DNA of 64,000 nucleotides. Origin: Geobacter sp. Lineage in GTDB: Bacteria; Desulfobacterota; Desulfuromonadia; Geobacterales; Geobacteraceae. The notes below the pieces were generated by a model, which searched no databases, was not told the origin of the DNA, and saw nothing but the letters and a program-made list of their open reading frames with translations. Shown here piece after piece: positions 60,387-64,000 of this stretch. The stretch's first letter is position 1, and every line of letters begins with the position of its first letter. The translations under genes and the position numbers were made by a program. Where the stretch lies: assembly GCA_003490025.1 (NCBI GenBank), contig DNJC01000018.1, positions 2,271-66,270 of the forward strand. The letters run 5' to 3'.

Positions 60387-63092
60387 GTGACGATCAAAAA
60401 GGTTTTTCACACAATTGCCGTTTGCGCCGGTTGCCTGTTTTTCGCCGGCATCCTGGCCGCCAGTACTCATGCGGCTGAGAATCCGACTGTCTTCTCCATT
60501 GGCGAGAAGGACCTCTTCCATTACTACGCCGCGAGCCCCAACCCCGCTGTTCCCTGCGTCACTTTCACCGCCGCCGGCCTCCCCCCCGCCTCGACCTTCG
60601 ATGCCGCAACCGGACTCTTCACCTGGCTTCCCGACTACGGCAGCGCGGGGAGCCATGCGGTGAGTTTCGGCTGCGCGGACGATCCCGCCGCTCCGGGGAC
60701 GCAAGAGATCGCCATCGATGTAACCCCGGTGACCCCGCTCCCCCTGCAACCCGGCACCACCAAGGTTACCCTGCTGGCGTCCCAGTCTCCCGCGGACGCC
60801 AAGCAGGAAAACGACCAGAAGAGCCTCGCGGCCATGCTGGGGCTCTACGGCCTCGTGGTCGAGAACGTAGCGGACCTCTCGGCTCCCCTCGCCGCTAGTA
60901 CCACCGGCAACCTGCTGGTCGTGCCGTCGTACATGGCAAAGGCCCTGCCGCAGGGCACCGTAGACCAGGTCGTTTCCTTCGTGAGCGGGGGCGGGTCGAT
61001 CCTGCTCTTTGGCAGGAGCCCGCTCAGCGAGGCCCTGGGGATTTCCTACAGCGGCGCCCCCGAAACGGTGACGCAGTTCGTCGACTTCCTTAACCCGCGA
61101 CTGCCTCTTACCTGGGGCAATGGTGAAGATGTCGTACCCTTCACGACCGGCGCATCGGACTCGATCCTCGCCATTGACAAAGAGACACGCCACCCGCTTA
61201 TCATGGCCCGTTCCAAGGGGGCAGGGCGCATCCTTTACGTCGGTACGGACTATTACGACCACCTCTCCCCCTACGGAACAAAAGGGCATCCCTACCTCCC
61301 GTACCATGTGATGGATGCCTTCCGCCTCAAACCGCGGCTGGCGGCAGGGGGGATCGACGCCTATTTCGATCCCGGCAACTACGATCTGAGCCAGGTCTAC
61401 GTCGAGGATATCGTCCGCTTGTGGGCCGACCGCGGCATCGGCACCGTGTACGCCGCGGCCTGGCATTTCTGGGTCGACGAGAACACCGGGGCGGAATGGA
61501 ATTTCGGGTATCAGCACTTCATCGATGTCTGCCACCAGCGAGGTATCAAGGTCTATCCGTGGTTCGCCTTTCCGCATGTGAGTCAGAAGTTCTGGTTCAC
61601 CAAGCCGGAGTGCAGGGAGCAGACTGCCGGAAACGGCACCACCTACGAATTCTGGCGTCTGAACGTGAACCTGCAGAATCAGGCGTGTCTCTCCTCCGCG
61701 CTGGATTTCATGGATAGCGTGGTGAACGGCTACGACTGGGACGGCATCAACTTGACGGAGATCTACTACGACTACGGATTGGACGTCAACTTCTTCACCC
61801 CGATGAATACCGACTTCCGCAACGACTATGCACTCATTTCCGGCCTCGACCCCGCAGCGTTCTTCGACCCGGCTTCTCCACACTATTACCAGGTCGACAC
61901 CTTGTCGTGGAACCAGTTCCTCCAGTATCGAACCGAGGTTGTGACCGATCTGCACAAGGTTTTCATGGACCGGCTGGCAGCGAATCCAAAAAACGCCGGG
62001 CATGAAATCATCCTTACCGCAGTCGATAACCTCCACTACAACTACTACGACGTCCATTTGCCACCTGGAGTGACAACTTTTCCGGACACCGGGGTTGACC
62101 TCGCCGCGATTATGGAGGCTACCGGGGACTTGGATTACACGCTGCAGGTGGAGGATCCCTGGCCCTTCTGGAGTTCCAACCCCCTGCGCTATACGGACTT
62201 CAAGAAGACCTACCAGGAACAGTTCCCCGCGTTCAAGGCGGACCAAAGCAGGCTTTTCTTCGACGTGAACATCGTAGTCAACGCGCACAATCCTTCGGCA
62301 GGGCCGCAGCCGCTGTACGACTTCCCGTCCGAGCTCCAGACCGGAATGGAGTTCTCGCTGATGTTGAAGGACATGCTTTCCGGCAGCGGACGGCTGGCGC
62401 TTTTTTCGGAGCACAGCGTCGAGCCGGTCGATTTGGCGAGGCTGGAATGGGCCCTGGCCGGCGACTCCTCCATCACTGGCGATGCTGCCGGCCCGGTCTC
62501 CTTCACCGTCAAAAGGACCACGAAGCTCAAGTCGAACCCGACCTATTACAGCGTCAACCTCGACGGCAAGGTATGGCCTGCCTGGAGCGCCGTCGACGGA
62601 ACCGTTCTCCTGCCGGTCGGAAGCCATCAGCTCGCCTACAGCCCCACGGGGGTCTACAGCGGCATCAAGCTTTCCGCGATCAGCTGCGACCTGGTGGACG
62701 CGGGGATACTCCCGGGCGGGATCACGGTCAGCTATCGGTCGCCCAGACAAAAGGCGGTGCTGACCATAGAGGCGTTCGACAAGAACGAGAACGAGCCGTT
62801 CCGGGTCCTCGTGGACGGCAGCGTGTACGCCGCCGCCGTCTACCCCTTCTTCGGGCAGTACCACTTGTTTCTCCCGAAGGGCGCGCATACCGTGCAAATC
62901 GAGGCGGTGCATCCTCTGGCGCTCCCGGGAGATTGCGACTCTGGCGGGACGGTGACTATCGCGGAGGTGCAAGCGGCGATTAACATGTTCCTGGGGCTTA
63001 AATGGCCCATGGCTTGTGTGGATAGAGATGGCAGCGGCGACGTCTCCATTGCTGAAACCCAGAAGACGATCAACAGCTTTTTGGGGATCTAG
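60387..63092 (+). CDS. secreted TIM-barrel-like protein with dockerin-like tail
   Basis: GTG at 60387 has GAGGGA six bases upstream and begins a signal peptide (VFHTIAVCAGCLFFAGILA). Next is an immunoglobulin-like domain (residues 30-105), then a region with glutaminase-like features (VVPSYMAKALPQG) and a TIM-barrel-like domain (about 320-650; WADRGIGTVYAAAWHFWV, GIKVYPWFAFPH, YDWDGINLTEIYYDYG), similar in outline to family 10-like glycosidases. The last 55 residues contain two calcium-loop repeats (GDCDSGGTVTIAEVQAAIN and VDRDGSGDVSIAETQKTIN), a dockerin type I-like domain. The 901-residue product is secreted; substrate is unknown. Confidence 0.78.
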   Translation: MTIKKVFHTIAVCAGCLFFAGILAASTHAAENPTVFSIGEKDLFHYYAASPNPAVPCVTFTAAGLPPASTFDAATGLFTWLPDYGSAGSHAVSFGCADDPAAPGTQEIAIDVTPVTPLPLQPGTTKVTLLASQSPADAKQENDQKSLAAMLGLYGLVVENVADLSAPLAASTTGNLLVVPSYMAKALPQGTVDQVVSFVSGGGSILLFGRSPLSEALGISYSGAPETVTQFVDFLNPRLPLTWGNGEDVVPFTTGASDSILAIDKETRHPLIMARSKGAGRILYVGTDYYDHLSPYGTKGHPYLPYHVMDAFRLKPRLAAGGIDAYFDPGNYDLSQVYVEDIVRLWADRGIGTVYAAAWHFWVDENTGAEWNFGYQHFIDVCHQRGIKVYPWFAFPHVSQKFWFTKPECREQTAGNGTTYEFWRLNVNLQNQACLSSALDFMDSVVNGYDWDGINLTEIYYDYGLDVNFFTPMNTDFRNDYALISGLDPAAFFDPASPHYYQVDTLSWNQFLQYRTEVVTDLHKVFMDRLAANPKNAGHEIILTAVDNLHYNYYDVHLPPGVTTFPDTGVDLAAIMEATGDLDYTLQVEDPWPFWSSNPLRYTDFKKTYQEQFPAFKADQSRLFFDVNIVVNAHNPSAGPQPLYDFPSELQTGMEFSLMLKDMLSGSGRLALFSEHSVEPVDLARLEWALAGDSSITGDAAGPVSFTVKRTTKLKSNPTYYSVNLDGKVWPAWSAVDGTVLLPVGSHQLAYSPTGVYSGIKLSAISCDLVDAGILPGGITVSYRSPRQKAVLTIEAFDKNENEPFRVLVDGSVYAAAVYPFFGQYHLFLPKGAHTVQIEAVHPLALPGDCDSGGTVTIAEVQAAINMFLGLKWPMACVDRDGSGDVSIAETQKTINSFLGI

Positions 63093-63183
63093 CGCCGAAC
63101 TCGGAAGCTGGTGCAATGACCGCCCCTTTTTCTTTTTCGCGGATTCCTTTATGCTGTCTCGGCACCTAAAGAGAGAGGGAACC

Positions 63184-64000
63184 ATGGCGAACGACAACGC
63201 TTCATCTGATCATGTCACTGCGAATGACGAAGCCGAGCTTTGGCGGCCGGAGCAGTTCCCGCACATCCGGAGGCTCACGCCCGAGTACGAGAAAACGATC
63301 AGGCAGCTCCCGCTTCTGAACATCGACTCCCTGCTGATCCCTTCTCCGTACATCCTGGACAAGACGGTCGACCTCGATTACGAGCACAGCTTCGTCTGGG
63401 ACGAGAAGGGTGAACTGCTCGGGTACATGGCGGTGTACGCCACGCCGGACCGGAAGAAATTCCACATCTACCGGCAGGTCACCAGTCCGTTCGGCAGGGG
63501 AAAAGGGATCGGCACGGCGCTGGCCCGCTACCTCGCCCATACGGTCGACCCCGACTCCCATATCTATCTCTACGTCTGGGACAAGCTGATCAGCTCCATC
63601 GACTTCTTCAAGTCCAAGGGGTTCCGCAGCGAGGATGTGGTCGTCCACCGGAGGATGAAGTTCCTCCTGATGTCGGTGACGGCCCAAACGCTCCGGGAGA
63701 GGGTCGCTTCCACCCAGCGCAGGGAAGTCTCCATCGTCGAGGAACTGAGCCGGGTGCGCCACGACGTGAAGAAATCGCTCAAGGTGCTCTTCGACATGGC
63801 CGCCATGATGTCGGTCGACAACTTCAACAGGGTCGCCGAGAACATGAACCGGGAGACCACCACCCTTCTCAACATGCTGAACATGTACGAGGACAAGGTG
63901 CACCTCTCCCACAAGGTGTCGCTCAAGGAGCTGATCACCGAGCGCATCATCCCTTACATAGAGGCGGTGGACAGCTCCTGCGAGGTGAGGCTGATCCTCA
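63184..64000 (+). CDS. GNAT-domain sensor histidine kinase (3' truncated by window)
   Basis: The ATG at 63184 has GAGAGAGGG upstream, and the frame stays open for 272 codons to the window edge. Residues of about 25-165 are GNAT-like (YRQVTSPFGRGKGIGTALARYLA is the acetyl-CoA loop). Then comes a histidine-kinase dimerisation helix with the phospho-acceptor box SRVRHDVKKSLKVLF. The ATPase domain would lie beyond the end. It may sense acetyl-CoA or another acyl-CoA, which is inference. Confidence 0.78.
   Translation, partial: MANDNASSDHVTANDEAELWRPEQFPHIRRLTPEYEKTIRQLPLLNIDSLLIPSPYILDKTVDLDYEHSFVWDEKGELLGYMAVYATPDRKKFHIYRQVTSPFGRGKGIGTALARYLAHTVDPDSHIYLYVWDKLISSIDFFKSKGFRSEDVVVHRRMKFLLMSVTAQTLRERVASTQRREVSIVEELSRVRHDVKKSLKVLFDMAAMMSVDNFNRVAENMNRETTTLLNMLNMYEDKVHLSHKVSLKELITERIIPYIEAVDSSCEVRLIL

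Noticed and set aside
60360..63197. 945-codon open frame on the minus strand
   Set aside because: It lies opposite the secreted TIM-barrel gene. The product is low-complexity, with no recognisable domain, and is a GC-driven shadow.
1..64000. CRISPR arrays
   Set aside because: No regularly spaced direct repeats with unique spacers were seen; the palindrome groups have different units and no spacers of constant length.

Overview
The window looks like chromosome from a GC-rich, Gram-negative, Geobacter-like bacterium (Geobacterales/Desulfuromonadia). This is inferred from the exosortase-type exopolysaccharide locus, the dockerin-like tail on a secreted protein, the single CXXCH haem motif in a Dsb-like protein, and the many short intergenic palindromes. 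No ribosomal RNA, intact tRNA or CRISPR array was seen.

1-1.8 kb: an array of four small palindromes, a DsbC-like thioredoxin-fold protein with a c-type haem motif, and a small unknown gene on the minus strand. 1.8-33.7 kb: one very long plus-strand exopolysaccharide (EPS) locus of 24 genes, many overlapping by a few bases. It holds a lipid-linked sugar-phosphate initiator (WecA/MraY type), glycosyltransferases of GT2, GT4 and WecG/TagA families, a UGM-like flavoprotein, FemAB/GNAT-like acyltransferases, two polysaccharide deacetylases, a Wzx flippase, a Wzy-like polymerase, a beta-helix protein, a two-domain oxidoreductase, a heparinase-like protein, an exosortase-EpsI fusion, a TPR lipoprotein, a Wza-like exporter, an outer-membrane barrel, a Wzz-like chain-length protein with its partner ATPase, and UDP-ManNAc dehydrogenase. 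It ends at a strong bidirectional terminator. Together these could make the repeat unit, flip and polymerise it, set its length and export it. The exosortase presumably sorts proteins encoded elsewhere, because none in the window has its sorting tail.

33.8-37.9 kb: two minus-strand genes, a Tat-exported metallophosphoesterase and polyphosphate kinase 1. 38.4-45.6 kb: an accessory region with a tyrosine integrase beside a 3' fragment of tRNA-Phe, then a Fic-like regulator with a degenerate active site under a palindromic operator, a DUF6155-like protein, a conserved-looking gene broken by a 1-base frameshift, a DUF6880-like protein, and a DUF6364/PIN toxin-antitoxin pair. About 0.6 kb after this pair has no recognisable gene.

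45.7-56.0 kb: a 3060-residue cyclic beta-1,2-glucan synthase-like protein (GT84 plus GH94), then a RelA/SpoT-domain protein with a TTG start. 56.1-59.4 kb: a lipoprotein and a probable outer-membrane protein. 59.6-60.3 kb: an HI0074/HI0073-type HEPN-nucleotidyltransferase pair. 60.4-63.1 kb: a secreted TIM-barrel-like protein with a dockerin-like tail. The window ends inside a GNAT-histidine kinase gene.
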